Assembly: GCF_000763805.1 (NCBI RefSeq)
Contig: NZ_JRKS01000002.1
Span: forward strand, 1-64,000
Reading direction: 5' to 3'
Source of the DNA: Paracoccus sphaerophysae
GTDB lineage: Bacteria > Pseudomonadota > Alphaproteobacteria > Rhodobacterales > Rhodobacteraceae
Length of the DNA stretch: 64,000 bases
The position numbers and the translations under genes are program-made. Below, in pieces: positions 45,159-55,463 of the stretch. The stretch's first letter is position 1; the number at the start of each line of letters is the position of its first letter. Below the pieces are notes generated by a model. It did not search any database, was not told the origin of the DNA, and worked only from the letters and a program-made list of their open reading frames with translations.

Positions 45159-46091
45159 ATGATTTGCGGCGGTCTGGATATCGGCGGCACCAAGATCGAG
45201 GCGACGCTGTTCGATCCCGACCTGGCGCCGCTGGACCGCCGCCGACTGCCGACGCCGCGCGACAGCGCCGACGCCTTCTTTGCCGCGGTCGCCGATCAGG
45301 TCGGCTGGCTTCGCGGGCGGGCCGGCGGCGACCTGCCGGTGGGCATCGCCACCACGGGGATGGTCGAGCCGGACACCGGGCTGGCGCAGACCGCGAACCT
45401 GCCGATCAGCGGCGAACACATGGCCGACCGGCTGACCGCCTCGGTCGGGCGGCCTCTGCCGGTGATGAACGATTCCATGGCGCTGGCCTTTTCCGAGGCG
45501 AATGGCGGCGCGGCCGAGGGCGCGACCGCCGCGGTGGGGCTGATCCTGGGGACCGGCGTCGCCGCCGGCTACTGCGTCGATGGCGCCCCGGCGCCGCGGT
45601 TCGGGGGGATCGCGGTGGAAATCGGCCATAGCGGCATGCCGGCCCGCGCGCTCGCCCGGCACGGGCTGGGCCTTTGGCCCTGCGGCTGCGGGCGCGAGGG
45701 CTGCATCGAGGCCTATGTCGCCGGCCCCGGCCTGCCGCGGATCGCTGATCACCTGGGGCTGGGCCGGATCGACGCGCCCGGTCTGTGCGCCCGGGCCGCA
45801 GAGGGCGAGCCGGGCGCGGAACGGGCGATGGCGATCTGGGCCGACCTGGCCGCCGAGGCGCTGGAGGTCCTGCAGCTGACCATCGACCCGCAGGTCGTCG
45901 TGCTGGGCGGCGGGCTGTCGCAGATGCCCGGCATCGTGGACCGGCTGACCGCCGCGCTGCAGCCGCGGCTGATGGCCGGCACGCCGATGCCGACGCTGCA
46001 ACTGGCCCACTTTGGCGATGCCAGCGGCGTGCGCGGCGCGGCGCTGCTGGCGCGGCGCATCCAGACCGGCGACCTGCCTTGGACGCCCTGA
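45159..46091 (+). CDS. nagK: ROK-family N-acetylglucosamine kinase
   Basis: A 310-residue sugar kinase of the ROK family. It has the phosphate motif GGLDIGGTKIEA, the catalytic aspartate in MNDSMALAFSE, and the zinc-binding ROK signature CGCGREGCIEAY. It overlaps nagA by 13 bases, so it phosphorylates GlcNAc (perhaps from murein recycling) to the substrate of the next enzyme. The gene name rests on that pairing; other ROK sugars cannot be excluded. Confidence 0.88.
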   Translation: MICGGLDIGGTKIEATLFDPDLAPLDRRRLPTPRDSADAFFAAVADQVGWLRGRAGGDLPVGIATTGMVEPDTGLAQTANLPISGEHMADRLTASVGRPLPVMNDSMALAFSEANGGAAEGATAAVGLILGTGVAAGYCVDGAPAPRFGGIAVEIGHSGMPARALARHGLGLWPCGCGREGCIEAYVAGPGLPRIADHLGLGRIDAPGLCARAAEGEPGAERAMAIWADLAAEALEVLQLTIDPQVVVLGGGLSQMPGIVDRLTAALQPRLMAGTPMPTLQLAHFGDASGVRGAALLARRIQTGDLPWTP

Positions 46092-47188
46092 TCGCCCCGC
46101 AGCTCACTTGGCACGAGGGCGACCTGCGCGAGGGACTCGCGATCCGGCTGCGCGGCGGCGTGATCTCCCAGATCCGGCCGCTGGGCCGCGACACGGCCGA
46201 TCTGCGCCCCTATCTCGCCCTGCCGGGGCCCACCGACCTGCAGGTGAATGGCGGTGGCGGGGTGCTGTTCAACGCCACGCCCACGCCCGAGGGCATCGCC
46301 GCGATCCGCGCCGCGCACCGGGCCCTGGGCACCCACGCGATCCTGCCCACCCTCATCACCGACGCCCGCGAGGTGATGGAGGCCGCCGCCGACGCCATCC
46401 TCGCGGCGCGCGGGCAGCCGGGGATCGCGGGCATCCATCTCGAGGGGCCGCATCTGGCGCCGGAACGGCGCGGCACCCACGCGGCGCAGCATCTCCGGCC
46501 GCTGGACGGCCGCACGATGACGGTCCTGCGCCGGCTGCGCGCGGCCGAGGTGCCGGTGCTGCTGACGCTCGCCCCCGAACGCGCCGATCCCGCGCTGCTG
46601 GCCGAGGCGGCAGCGCTGGGGGTGGTGCTGTCCGCCGGCCATTCCCAGGCGACCGCGGCCGAGGCCGAGGGGGCCTTTGCCGCCGGCGTCAGCATGGCCA
46701 CGCATCTCTTCAACGCGATGCCGCCGCTGCACCACCGCGACCCCGGCCTTGCCGCCGCGGCGATCCTGTCCGACGCCTTCGTCGGCTTCATCCCGGACGG
46801 CATCCACGTCGCCTGGCCGATGCTGCGGCTGGCGCTGGCGGCGCGGCCGCGGGCGGATCGCAGCTTCATCGTCTCGGACGCGATGCCGACGGTGGGCGGG
46901 CCCGAGGCGTTCGACCTGTATGGCCGCCGCATCCGGGTGCAGGCGGGGCGGCTGGTCAACGACGAAGGCGCGCTCGCCGGGGCGCATCTGGACATGATCA
47001 CCGGCCTGCGCCGGCTGCATCGCGACGGCGGGGTGGCGCTGAAGGCCGCCGTCGCCATGGCGACCCACATCCCGCGCCGGGCGATGCGGCTGCCGCCGCT
47101 GGGGGTCGCGCCCGGCACCCCGGCCGCGGTGATCGCGACGCTGGACGAGCGGCTGCGCTTTCAGGGCTGGCTGGGCGATCCGGCCTGA
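46079..47188 (+). CDS. nagA: N-acetylglucosamine-6-phosphate deacetylase
   Basis: A 369-residue amidohydrolase that converts GlcNAc-6-P to glucosamine-6-P. The metal and substrate motifs are visible: LPGPTDLQVNGGGGVLFN, HLEGPHLAPERRGTH, SAGHSQAT, THLFNAMPPLHHRDPG and VSDAMPTVGG. No ATG or GTG fits near the start; the TTG at 46079, inside the last codons of nagK, is the only reasonable start. nagB is absent here and the product may be used directly for cell-wall synthesis. Confidence 0.88.
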   Translation: MDALIAPQLTWHEGDLREGLAIRLRGGVISQIRPLGRDTADLRPYLALPGPTDLQVNGGGGVLFNATPTPEGIAAIRAAHRALGTHAILPTLITDAREVMEAAADAILAARGQPGIAGIHLEGPHLAPERRGTHAAQHLRPLDGRTMTVLRRLRAAEVPVLLTLAPERADPALLAEAAALGVVLSAGHSQATAAEAEGAFAAGVSMATHLFNAMPPLHHRDPGLAAAAILSDAFVGFIPDGIHVAWPMLRLALAARPRADRSFIVSDAMPTVGGPEAFDLYGRRIRVQAGRLVNDEGALAGAHLDMITGLRRLHRDGGVALKAAVAMATHIPRRAMRLPPLGVAPGTPAAVIATLDERLRFQGWLGDPA

Positions 47189-47236
47189 CGGTTTCGTGCG
47201 CTTGCGGCGCGGGGCGGGGGCTGCAAAGGTAATCCC

Positions 47237-48634
47237 ATGAACAGCTTTCCCCGCCTTGCCCCTGTGGGCGCTCGCCTGCTGGGCGCGCTGCTTACCGTGT
47301 TCGTCGGCCTGCCCGGCCTGGCCTTGGCGCAGGCCGACCCGCCGGGGGGCGGGGCGCCGGGCCCGCGTGAGGTCGGCGTTCTGACCCTCAAACGACAGAG
47401 CGTGCCGGTCACCGTCACCCTGCCCGGCCGTGCCGTCGCCTATCACCAGACCGCCATCCGGCCCCAGGTCGGCGGCGAGATCACCGAGATCGCCTATCAG
47501 CCCGGCCAGCCCGTCACCACGGGCCAGGTCCTGTTCCGGCTGGACGACGACCAGCTGGCCGCCACCCTGTCCGCGGCCGAGGCCGCCGTGACCAGCGCCG
47601 AGGCCGCGGTGCAGGGCGCTCAGGCCACGGTGAACCGCTATGACCGCCTGCAGGGCACCGGCGTCAGCCGGGCCGAGCTGGAATCCGCCCAAGTCGCGCT
47701 GGCCAACGCCCAGGCCGCCCTGGCCGCCGCGCGGGCCGAACGCGACATGGCGCAACTGTCAGTGGACCGGGCCAAAATCCGCAGCCCGATCGACGGGGTC
47801 GCGGATCTGGCCACGGTCTCGGTCGGCGACCTGGTCACCGCGAGCCAGAGCGATGCGCTGACCACCGTCACCCAGCTGGACCCGATCTATGTCGACGTGT
47901 CGGAATCCCGCGCCCGCTTCCTGCGCAACGTCGCCCGCCAGAACGAGGGCGCGCTGTCCCGGCCGCCCGACATCGACGCGCGGCTGATCCTGGAAACCGG
48001 GCAGGTCTATGGCGGCGGCGGGCGGATCGTGACGCCGGGCATCGCGGTGTCCTCGACCACCGGCACGGTCCCGTTCCGGCTGGAGTTTCCGAACCCCGAC
48101 CGGCTGATCCTGCCCGGCCAGTTCGTCCGCGTGCAACTGACCGTCGGCACCGTCGAGGGCGTGCTGGTCCCGCAACGCGCCACCAGCCGTTCGGCGACCG
48201 GGGTGCTGACCGCCTTCGTCGCCCGGGACGGCAAGGCCGACGAGGTCGAACTGACCGAGGCCGGCGCCCACGAGAACGCCTGGATCGTTACCGAAGGGGT
48301 CCGCGAGGGCGACCAGGTGCTGCTGGACGGGCTGACCAACATGACCGACGGCACCGCGATCACCACGGTCCCGGTGACCATCGACGCCGAGGGCATCGTG
48401 CGCACCGAGGCGGAGGCACAGGCGGCGAACGCGGCGGCGGCTGGTGAGACGCAGACCGAGGCCGCGGATGCCGCCCCTGCGGAGAGCCCGACCGAAACGG
48501 CCGCCGCCTCGGAGGCCCCGACCGGGTCGGACCAGCCGGCCGGGACCGCAGCGGCGCCGGAACCCACCACCGCGCCCGCCGCCGCACCCACACAAGCCGA
48601 CCCCGTCCCCACCCCGCGCCCGGCGGCGAACTGA
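47237..48634 (+). CDS. RND efflux membrane fusion protein (AcrA-like)
   Basis: A 465-residue periplasmic adaptor with a signal peptide (about residues 1-31). It has the lipoyl halves (IRPQVGGEITEIAYQPGQPVTTGQVLFRLD and the KIRSPIDGVADLATVSVGDLV segment), a helical hairpin between them (SAEAAVTSAEAAVQGAQATV) and the barrel domain. About 75 C-terminal residues form a low-complexity tail of Ala, Glu, Pro and Thr that is not part of the usual fold. The stop overlaps the pump gene by one base (TGATG). Confidence 0.92.
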   Translation: MNSFPRLAPVGARLLGALLTVFVGLPGLALAQADPPGGGAPGPREVGVLTLKRQSVPVTVTLPGRAVAYHQTAIRPQVGGEITEIAYQPGQPVTTGQVLFRLDDDQLAATLSAAEAAVTSAEAAVQGAQATVNRYDRLQGTGVSRAELESAQVALANAQAALAAARAERDMAQLSVDRAKIRSPIDGVADLATVSVGDLVTASQSDALTTVTQLDPIYVDVSESRARFLRNVARQNEGALSRPPDIDARLILETGQVYGGGGRIVTPGIAVSSTTGTVPFRLEFPNPDRLILPGQFVRVQLTVGTVEGVLVPQRATSRSATGVLTAFVARDGKADEVELTEAGAHENAWIVTEGVREGDQVLLDGLTNMTDGTAITTVPVTIDAEGIVRTEAEAQAANAAAAGETQTEAADAAPAESPTETAAASEAPTGSDQPAGTAAAPEPTTAPAAAPTQADPVPTPRPAAN

Positions 48635-51600
48635 TGGCCCAGTTCTTCATCCACCGCCCGGTCTTTGCCTGGGTGCTGGCCATCGTCACCATGCTCGCCG
48701 GCGCCTGGGGCGTGCTGCAGCTGCCGATCTCGCAATATCCCGACATCGCCCCGACCACGGTGCGGATCAGCGCCAGCTATCCCGGCGCCACCGCCGAGGC
48801 GGTGCAGAACTCGGTCACCACGCCCATCGAGGATACGCTGACCGGCATCCAGGGGCTGATCTATTTCGAGTCGACCTCGACCCAGGGGCGGTCGTCGCTG
48901 ACCCTGACCTTCGACGACAGCGTCGAACCCACCGACGCGCTGAACGACGTGCAGTCCAAGGTCAGCAGCGTGGAATCGCGGCTGCCGACGGCGGTGCGAT
49001 CCTCGGGGGTGTCGGTGACGCGGTCCACCTCGTCGATCCTGATGGTCGGCGCGCTGGTCTCGACGGACGGGAAATATTCGACCGTCGAACTCGGCAACCT
49101 GCTCGAGGAGGTGGTCGAGGGCCCGGTCAAGCGCGTGACCGGAGTCGGCGGGATCAACGTCTTCGGGTCCGGCTATGCGATGCGGATCTGGCTGGACCCG
49201 CTGCGGCTGGCGCAGTTCCAGCTGACCCCCGCGGACATCACGGCGGCGGTGGCGGCGCAGAACGCCACCGTCTCGGTCGGGTCGCTGGGCAGCCAGCCGG
49301 TGGTGCCGGGCCAGCAATTCACCGCCACCATCACCGCCCAGAGCCAGCTGACCAGCGTCGAGGATTTCAACCGCATCCTGCTGAAGACCGGCGCCGACGG
49401 GTCCTCGGTCTGGCTGGGCGACGTGGCCGATATCGAGATCGGGCAGCAGAGCTATGGCTCGGACAGCCGCTTCAGCCGCCAGAGCGCGGCGGGCTTCGGG
49501 GTGAACCTGGAAACCGGGGCCAACGCCATCGACACCGCCGCGGGGGTGCGCGCGGTCCTGGCCGACCTGCGGGCGGCGCTGCCCGAAGGGGTGGCGATGG
49601 AGGTCGCCTACGACACCTCGCCCTTCGTCGAGCTGTCGATCGAGAAGGTCTATCACACGCTGATCGAGGCGGTGGTGCTGGTCATCGCGGTGATCCTGAT
49701 CTTCCTGCAGAACTGGCGCGCCACGATCATCCCGGTGGTGGTGGTGCCGGTGGTGCTGCTGGGCACCTTCGGGGTGCTGTATGCGCTGGGCTATTCGATC
49801 AACACCCTGACCATGTTCGCGATGGTGCTGGCCATCGGCCTGCTGGTCGACGACGCCATCGTGGTGGTGGAAAACGTCGAGCGGGTGATGGAGGAGGACG
49901 GCCTCGGCCCCGTCGCCGCGACCGAACGCAGCATGCGCCAGATCACCGGGGCGCTGATCGGCATCGCCGTGGTGCTGTCGGCGGTGTTCCTGCCGATGGC
50001 GTTCATGGCCGGATCCACCGGCATCGTCTATCGGCAGTTCTCGGTCACCATCATCACCGCGATGGGCCTGTCGCTGGCCGCGGCGCTGATCCTGACCCCG
50101 GCGCAGACCGCGGCCCTGCTGCGCCCCCGCCACGGCGAGACGCGCTTCGCCCCCGCCCGCTGGTTCAACCGCGGGTTCGAGCGGCTGACCGACTGGTATG
50201 CCCGGGTCGTCGCGGCCACCGTGCGGCGGCCGTTCCTGGTGCTGCTGGCGCTGGCGCTGATCTCGGTCGGGGTCTGGCAGCTGTTCACGCGGATGAATTC
50301 GACCTTCCTGCCGACCGAGGATCAGGGCGTCGTCATGGCACAGGTGAACCTGTCCGAGGGCACCACCGCCCAGCAGACCCGCGCCGTGGTCGAGGACATG
50401 GAGAACTACCTGCTGAACGACGAACGCGAGGTCGTCGCCTCGACCTTCGGGGCGCTGGGCTTCGGCTTTTCGGGCAGCGGCCAGGGCCGGGCGATGCTGT
50501 TCGTCAAGCTGCGCGACTTTGCCGAACGGACCGAGGCCCGGCAGGCCGCCGGCGCGCTGGTGCAGCGCGCCAACCAGCGATTCGGCAACCACCGCGCCGG
50601 GCGGATCACCTTCATGCAGCCGCCGGCGATCCAGGGCCTGGGCAACGCGGCCGGGTTCCAGATGTACCTGATCGACCAGTCCGGGCAGGGCGTCGCTGCA
50701 CTGCGGCAGGCGGCGACCACGCTCGAGGAGCGCGCCGCGGCCGATCCGCGGCTGTCGAACGTGCGCGGCCAGGGCGACGAGGATGACGCGGCGCTGCGGC
50801 TGGACATCGACGCCCAGCGGGCCGAGGCGCTGGGCCTGCGGATGACCGAGGTCAACGGCATGCTGTCCACCATCTTCGCCGGCGACGAGGTCAACGATTT
50901 TGCCCTGGGCGCGAACCTGCGCCCGGTGATCGTGCAGGGCGCCGCCGCCTCGCGCATGCAGCCCGACGACCTGGAGGCGTGGTATGCCCGCAACGCCGCC
51001 GGCGAGATGGTGCCGTTCAGCGCCTTCATCTCGACCCGCTGGGTGCCGGTGTCGCCCCGGCTCGCGCGGTTCGAGGGGGCGGACGCGATCTCGATGTCGG
51101 GGTCCGAAGGGGCAGGCGCGACCTCGGGTCAGGCGATGGACGCGATGGAGCAGCTGGTCGCCGAACTGCCCGGCGGCTACGGCGTCGCCTGGACCGGCCT
51201 GTCCTATCAGGAACGCCAGTCCGGCAACCAGGCGCCCTATCTGTATGCGCTGTCGGCACTGGTCGTGTTCCTGTCGCTGGCGGCGCTGTATGAAAGCTGG
51301 TCGGTGCCGTTCTCGGTGATGCTCGCCGTGCCGGTGGGGATCCTGGGCGCGGTGCTGGCGGCGCTGCTGTTCGGGCAGACGAACGACGTCTATTTCAAGG
51401 TCGGCATCCTCGCCACCATCGGCCTGGCGGCCAAGAACGCGATCCTCATCATCGAGTTCGCGCGCGAGCTGGAAATCGGCGGCCGCAGCGCCACCGAGGC
51501 CGCGGTCGAGGCCGCGCGGCTGCGGCTGCGCCCGATCCTGATGACCTCGCTGGCGTTCATCCTGGGCGTGACGCCGCTGGCGATCGCCACCGGAGCCGGG

Positions 51601-51759
51601 GCGGCGGCGCAGAACTCGATCGGGATCGGGGTCATGGGCGGGATGATGGCGGCGACGTTCCTGGGCATCTTCATGGTGCCCGGCTTCTATGTCGCGGTCC
51701 GCCGGCTGACCGGAAACCGGCCCATGCGGGGGGTCGGGGACCACGCCCCGGCGGAATGA
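48634..51759 (+). CDS. RND multidrug efflux pump (HAE1/AcrB-like)
   Basis: A 1041-residue inner-membrane proton-driven pump of the HAE1 family. The start MAQFFIHRPVFAWVLAIVTMLAGAWG and the periplasmic phrases QYPDIAPTTVRISASYPGA and GLIYFESTSTQGRSSLTLTF are typical; the proton-relay GLLVDDAIVVVENVERVMEED in helix 4 contains the Asp pair. It works with the adaptor upstream. No outer-membrane channel gene (TolC/OprM type) follows, so an unlinked channel must be used. Substrates are unknown. A terminator follows. Confidence 0.95.
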   Translation: MAQFFIHRPVFAWVLAIVTMLAGAWGVLQLPISQYPDIAPTTVRISASYPGATAEAVQNSVTTPIEDTLTGIQGLIYFESTSTQGRSSLTLTFDDSVEPTDALNDVQSKVSSVESRLPTAVRSSGVSVTRSTSSILMVGALVSTDGKYSTVELGNLLEEVVEGPVKRVTGVGGINVFGSGYAMRIWLDPLRLAQFQLTPADITAAVAAQNATVSVGSLGSQPVVPGQQFTATITAQSQLTSVEDFNRILLKTGADGSSVWLGDVADIEIGQQSYGSDSRFSRQSAAGFGVNLETGANAIDTAAGVRAVLADLRAALPEGVAMEVAYDTSPFVELSIEKVYHTLIEAVVLVIAVILIFLQNWRATIIPVVVVPVVLLGTFGVLYALGYSINTLTMFAMVLAIGLLVDDAIVVVENVERVMEEDGLGPVAATERSMRQITGALIGIAVVLSAVFLPMAFMAGSTGIVYRQFSVTIITAMGLSLAAALILTPAQTAALLRPRHGETRFAPARWFNRGFERLTDWYARVVAATVRRPFLVLLALALISVGVWQLFTRMNSTFLPTEDQGVVMAQVNLSEGTTAQQTRAVVEDMENYLLNDEREVVASTFGALGFGFSGSGQGRAMLFVKLRDFAERTEARQAAGALVQRANQRFGNHRAGRITFMQPPAIQGLGNAAGFQMYLIDQSGQGVAALRQAATTLEERAAADPRLSNVRGQGDEDDAALRLDIDAQRAEALGLRMTEVNGMLSTIFAGDEVNDFALGANLRPVIVQGAAASRMQPDDLEAWYARNAAGEMVPFSAFISTRWVPVSPRLARFEGADAISMSGSEGAGATSGQAMDAMEQLVAELPGGYGVAWTGLSYQERQSGNQAPYLYALSALVVFLSLAALYESWSVPFSVMLAVPVGILGAVLAALLFGQTNDVYFKVGILATIGLAAKNAILIIEFARELEIGGRSATEAAVEAARLRLRPILMTSLAFILGVTPLAIATGAGAAAQNSIGIGVMGGMMAATFLGIFMVPGFYVAVRRLTGNRPMRGVGDHAPAE

Positions 51760-51789
51760 CGGCAGCGGACTGACGGCCGCCGAACGACG

Positions 51790-51823
51790 CGGGCCGCCCG
51801 TCAAGGGCGGCCCGTTCCGGTTT
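51790..51823 (+). terminator. Intrinsic terminator after the RND pump gene
   Basis: A perfect 10-bp stem (CGGGCCGCCC / GGGCGGCCCG) with a GTCAA loop, 30 bases after the pump stop, followed by TTCCGGTTT. It could also serve the convergent RTX gene. Confidence 0.65.
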
Positions 51824-51854
51824 CGACGCGGCGCCCGGGGGGGGCGCGTGCCGA

Positions 51855-52814
51855 TTACAGCAGGAACTCGTTGGCGCTATAGTCGTAGGCGCTGATGCTG
51901 CCGTCGGCGATCACGATGGTGAAATCCGCCACCCCGTCGTTGTTGACGTGGCCGCTGAGGACCGTGTTGCCGCCGGACTCGCTCAGCGCGACGGTGCCTG
52001 CGGCGCGCGAGGTGCTGAAGACAAAGTCCTGGTTGCCCGCGACCAGCAGGTTGGCGTCCATCCCGCGCAGGTCGAGGACATCGCCGCCGACGACGCCCAC
52101 GCCTTCGAAGGCGATCGCTCCGTCGGCCCCCGCGATCACGTCGACGCCATACCTGCTGTTGGATTCGGCATGGGACAGAAAGCGGAAGGTGTCTGCGCCG
52201 GTGCCGCCATACAGGTCGTCGGCCCCGGTGGCGCCATACAGGATGTCGTTGCCGGCCTGGCCGCGCAGGAAGTCGTCGCCGGCCTGCCCCTGCAGCACAT
52301 CGCCCAGGTCGCCGCCCAGCAGCGTGTCGTTGCCGGTGCCGCCGATCAGGTTGTCGTTGCCGCCCATGCCATACAGCAGGTCATTGCCGGCCATGCCGTG
52401 GATCGCGTCGCTATAGGCGGTGCCGGTCACGTTGTCGGCCGCGTTGGACGCGTAGCCGGCCGAGACGGTCAGCGTATAGCTACCGGTAGCGTTGTTGCCC
52501 TGTTCGCCGACGACCAGCGAATAGACTCCGGTCCCGCCCGCGCCGATGGTGAAGGTCAGCTGACCGTCGCGGTTCGTGCCGGGCGTGGAATCGTTGGGCG
52601 GGTTCACGTCGTCGTTGAACAGCAGCCGGGTGTTGCCCGAATACAGCGCGATGTTCGGATCGGCCAGCGAGCCGCTGCCGCTGGACGCGCCCTTGGCCGC
52701 GACCGAATAGGTCAGGCCGGCGATGAAGGTGGTGTTGAAGCTGTCATATTCGCCGTTGTACGAAATCACGCCGGTGCGCGAGGTACCGGTTTCGATGCGG
52801 CCGTCATAAGCCAT
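51855..52814 (-). CDS. RTX-repeat (hemolysin-type calcium-binding) secreted protein
   Basis: A 319-residue protein without an N-terminal signal peptide. The N-terminal 130 residues look like a beta-rich pre-peptidase-type domain (IALYSGNTRLLFNDDVN). The centre carries four to five nonapeptide RTX repeats of the GGxGxDxLx type (GMAGNDLLYGMGGNDNLIGG and following), which bind calcium and mark type I secretion. The C-terminus ends SANEFLL, consistent with an uncleaved type I signal. A GCAGGAGAAG site precedes ATG 52814. No HlyB/HlyD transporter genes are nearby. Upstream, 52815-52989 holds no gene. Confidence 0.85.
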   Translation of the reverse strand: MAYDGRIETGTSRTGVISYNGEYDSFNTTFIAGLTYSVAAKGASSGSGSLADPNIALYSGNTRLLFNDDVNPPNDSTPGTNRDGQLTFTIGAGGTGVYSLVVGEQGNNATGSYTLTVSAGYASNAADNVTGTAYSDAIHGMAGNDLLYGMGGNDNLIGGTGNDTLLGGDLGDVLQGQAGDDFLRGQAGNDILYGATGADDLYGGTGADTFRFLSHAESNSRYGVDVIAGADGAIAFEGVGVVGGDVLDLRGMDANLLVAGNQDFVFSTSRAAGTVALSESGGNTVLSGHVNNDGVADFTIVIADGSISAYDYSANEFLL

Positions 52815-52995
52815 GATCGTCTTCTCCTGCAGAGAGCGCCGGGGATCGGCGGGGATCAGTGTATCCGGCCCGCTGATCACACAGGCATCACCTTGCGGCG
52901 GGCGCTGCGTGACCATCCGGCCTGCGCAGCGTGAACGCAGGCCTCCGATCAACCGTTCTTTCACGAAGCGGTGTCCGCGGCCGTCCGCGCAAGAA

Positions 52996-53029
52996 AAAGG
53001 CCCCGGATCGTTCCGGGGCCTTTCGCGTC
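52996..53029 (-). terminator. Intrinsic terminator of pnp
   Basis: On the minus strand a 12-bp stem (AAAGGCCCCGGA / TCCGGGGCCTTT, spanning 52996-53023) is followed by TTTTTC. It lies about 45 bases after the pnp stop and is one of the clearest terminators in the window. Confidence 0.85.
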
Positions 53030-53069
53030 AGTGGGGTGCGGGAACCCGCGGCAGGTGCCGCGCGGACGA

Positions 53070-55217
53070 TCACTCGGCCTGCGCTTCCTCGCGGCGGGGC
53101 TCGGCGATTTCCTCGCCGGTTTCCTGATCGACCATCTTCATGCCAAGGCGGACCTTGCCGCGATCGTCGAAGCCCAGCAGCTTGACCTTGACCTCCTGGC
53201 CTTCCTTCAGCAGCTCGTTCGGATGGTTCATCCGCTTGCCCGAGATCTGGCTGACATGAACCAGACCGTCGCGCTTGCCGAAGAAGTTCACGAAGGCACC
53301 GAAATCGACCAGCTTGACGACCTTGCCGGTGTAGATCTTGCCCTCTTCCGGTTCGGCGACGATCGAGTGGATCATCTCGTAGGCCTTCTTGATCGAATCG
53401 GCGTTGGCCGAGGCAATCTTGATGGTGCCGTCGTCGTTGATGTCGACCTTGGCGCCCGAGACCTCGACGATCTCGCGGATGACCTTGCCGCCCGAGCCGA
53501 TCACTTCGCGGATCTTGTCGGTGGGAATGGTCATCGTCTCGATGCGCGGGGCGTGGGCCGAGAACTCGCGCCGGCCTTCCTTCAGCGCCTTGGCCATCTC
53601 GGCCAGGATGTGCATCCGGCCGTCCTTGGCCTGGGCCAGCGCCTGCTCCATGATTTCGGGCGTGATGCCTTGGACCTTGATGTCCATCTGCAGGCTGGTG
53701 ATGCCGTTCTCGGTCCCGGCGACCTTGAAGTCCATGTCGCCGAGGTGGTCCTCGTCGCCCAGGATGTCGGTCAGCACGGCATACTTGCCGTCATCTTCCA
53801 GGATCAGGCCCATGGCGACGCCGGCGACCGGCGCCTTCAGCGGCACGCCCGCATCCATCATCGACAGCGACCCGCCGCAGACCGACGCCATCGAGGACGA
53901 ACCGTTCGATTCGGTGATCTCGGACACGACGCGGATGGTGTAGGGGAAGTCCGTCGCCGCCGGCAACACCGCCTGCAGCGCGCGCCAGGCGAGCTTGCCG
54001 TGGCCGATCTCGCGGCGGCCGGGCGACCCCACGCGGCCCACTTCACCGACCGAATAGGGCGGGAAGTTGTAGTGCAGCAGGAAGTTCGACCGGAAATTGC
54101 CGTGCAGCGCGTCGATGATCTGTTCATCATCACCAGTGCCCAGGGTGGTCACGACCAGGGCCTGCGTCTCGCCACGCGTGAACAGCGCGGACCCATGCGT
54201 GCGCGGCAGGATGCCCACTTCGCTGTCGATGGCGCGCACGGTGCGGGTGTCGCGGCCGTCGATGCGGGCGCCGCCGTTGATGATGTCACCGCGCAGGATG
54301 CCCGATTCCAGCTTCTTCATCGCCGAGCCGAGGTTGATGTCGGCCAGCTCTTCCTCGGACAGGCCCGCCTTGACCTTGGCCTGAGCGGCCTCGATCGCGT
54401 CGCGGCGCTCGGCCTTGTCCTTGATCGCATAGGCGGCGCGCATGTCGGCCTCGCCCAGCGATTTCACCCGCGCATACAGCTCCGAATAGTCGGGCGAGCG
54501 GAAGTCGAAGGGCTCCTTGGCGGCCTCTTCGGCAAAGTCGATGATGAGGTCGATGACCGGCTGCATCTGTTCGTGGCCGAACTTGACCGCGCCCAGCATC
54601 TCGTCCTCGGTCAGCTCGTAGGCCTCGGATTCGACCATCATCACGGCGTCCTTGGTGCCGGCGACGACCAGGTCCAGACGCTGTTCGGGGTTGTTGCGCA
54701 GCTGGTCCATGTCCTGGACCTCGGGGTTCAGCACGTATTCGCCATGGGCGAAGCCGACGCGGGCGGCGCCGATCGGGCCCATGAACGGCACGCCCGAGAT
54801 GGTCAGCGCGGCCGAAGCGGCGATCATCGCGACGATGTCGGGGTCGTTGACCAGGTCATGCGACAGCACGGTGCACATGACCAGGACTTCGTTCTTGAAG
54901 CCCGGGGCGAACAGCGGGCGGCAGGGCCGGTCGATCAGGCGCGCGGTCAGCGTTTCCTTTTCGGTCGGACGCGCCTCGCGCTTGAAGAAGCCGCCCGGGA
55001 TCTTGCCGGCGGCGTAGTATTTTTCCTGGTAGTGCACCGTCAGCGGGAAAAAGTCCTGCCCGGGCTTGGGTTCCTTGGCGAAGGTGACGTTCGCCATGAC
55101 GCTGGTTTCGCCCAGCGTGGCGATGACCGAGCCATCGGCCTGACGGGCGACCTTGCCCGTTTCCAGGGTGAGCGTTTCCTGGCCCCACTGGATGGATTTC
55201 TTCACTTCATCGAACAT
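53070..55217 (-). CDS. pnp: Polynucleotide phosphorylase
   Basis: A 715-residue phosphorolytic 3'-5' exoribonuclease that degrades mRNA as part of the degradosome. Two RNase PH domains are visible (first with [17 protein letters not shown], second with [14 protein letters not shown] and [27 protein letters not shown]). They are followed by KH (IRELVGS-type: [15 protein letters not shown]) and S1 domains ([17 protein letters not shown]). GAGGA precedes ATG 55217. The usual partner rpsO lies upstream on the same strand but is separated by an opposite-strand gene. Confidence 0.96.
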   Translation of the reverse strand: MFDEVKKSIQWGQETLTLETGKVARQADGSVIATLGETSVMANVTFAKEPKPGQDFFPLTVHYQEKYYAAGKIPGGFFKREARPTEKETLTARLIDRPCRPLFAPGFKNEVLVMCTVLSHDLVNDPDIVAMIAASAALTISGVPFMGPIGAARVGFAHGEYVLNPEVQDMDQLRNNPEQRLDLVVAGTKDAVMMVESEAYELTEDEMLGAVKFGHEQMQPVIDLIIDFAEEAAKEPFDFRSPDYSELYARVKSLGEADMRAAYAIKDKAERRDAIEAAQAKVKAGLSEEELADINLGSAMKKLESGILRGDIINGGARIDGRDTRTVRAIDSEVGILPRTHGSALFTRGETQALVVTTLGTGDDEQIIDALHGNFRSNFLLHYNFPPYSVGEVGRVGSPGRREIGHGKLAWRALQAVLPAATDFPYTIRVVSEITESNGSSSMASVCGGSLSMMDAGVPLKAPVAGVAMGLILEDDGKYAVLTDILGDEDHLGDMDFKVAGTENGITSLQMDIKVQGITPEIMEQALAQAKDGRMHILAEMAKALKEGRREFSAHAPRIETMTIPTDKIREVIGSGGKVIREIVEVSGAKVDINDDGTIKIASANADSIKKAYEMIHSIVAEPEEGKIYTGKVVKLVDFGAFVNFFGKRDGLVHVSQISGKRMNHPNELLKEGQEVKVKLLGFDDRGKVRLGMKMVDQETGEEIAEPRREEAQAE

Positions 55218-55463
55218 ATGGTTTCCTCGAGGGCGCGCCGCCCCTGCGGTCGGCCCTGTGTCTATGGCGGCCCCATTGCCGCCGCCCCCTATCCTTTGCA
55301 CGAGGCCGGGGGCCGGCCTCACGTCACAGATTGGCGGGCCATACAGGAAAAGTGGCCGCGTGGGAAGGGATGCGGTGTGCAGCGATTCTGCGCCGGGAAA
55401 TCGCGATTCGGTGATATTCTGGCGTCGTCTCTGTCATTCCCGCTTTCACGAAAGGAAAAGCCG

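Noticed and set aside
48007-51804. A 1265-codon open frame antisense to the RND pump gene, and similar long antisense frames at 6115-8652 (minus) and 8863-11424 (plus)
   Set aside because: They are shadows caused by the high G+C content. Their translations are rich in Arg, Gly, His and Gln without domains, while the opposite strand encodes well-known proteins.
51837-51844. Run of eight G between the RND pump and the RTX gene
   Set aside because: Intergenic, not near a promoter that could be recognised, and explicable by composition.
52170-52420. Tandem DNA repeats or a CRISPR-like array in the RTX genes (also 56780-57180)
   Set aside because: The periodicity of 27 bases comes from the Gly/Asp nonapeptide repeats of the encoded proteins; the units differ in sequence and there are no spacers.
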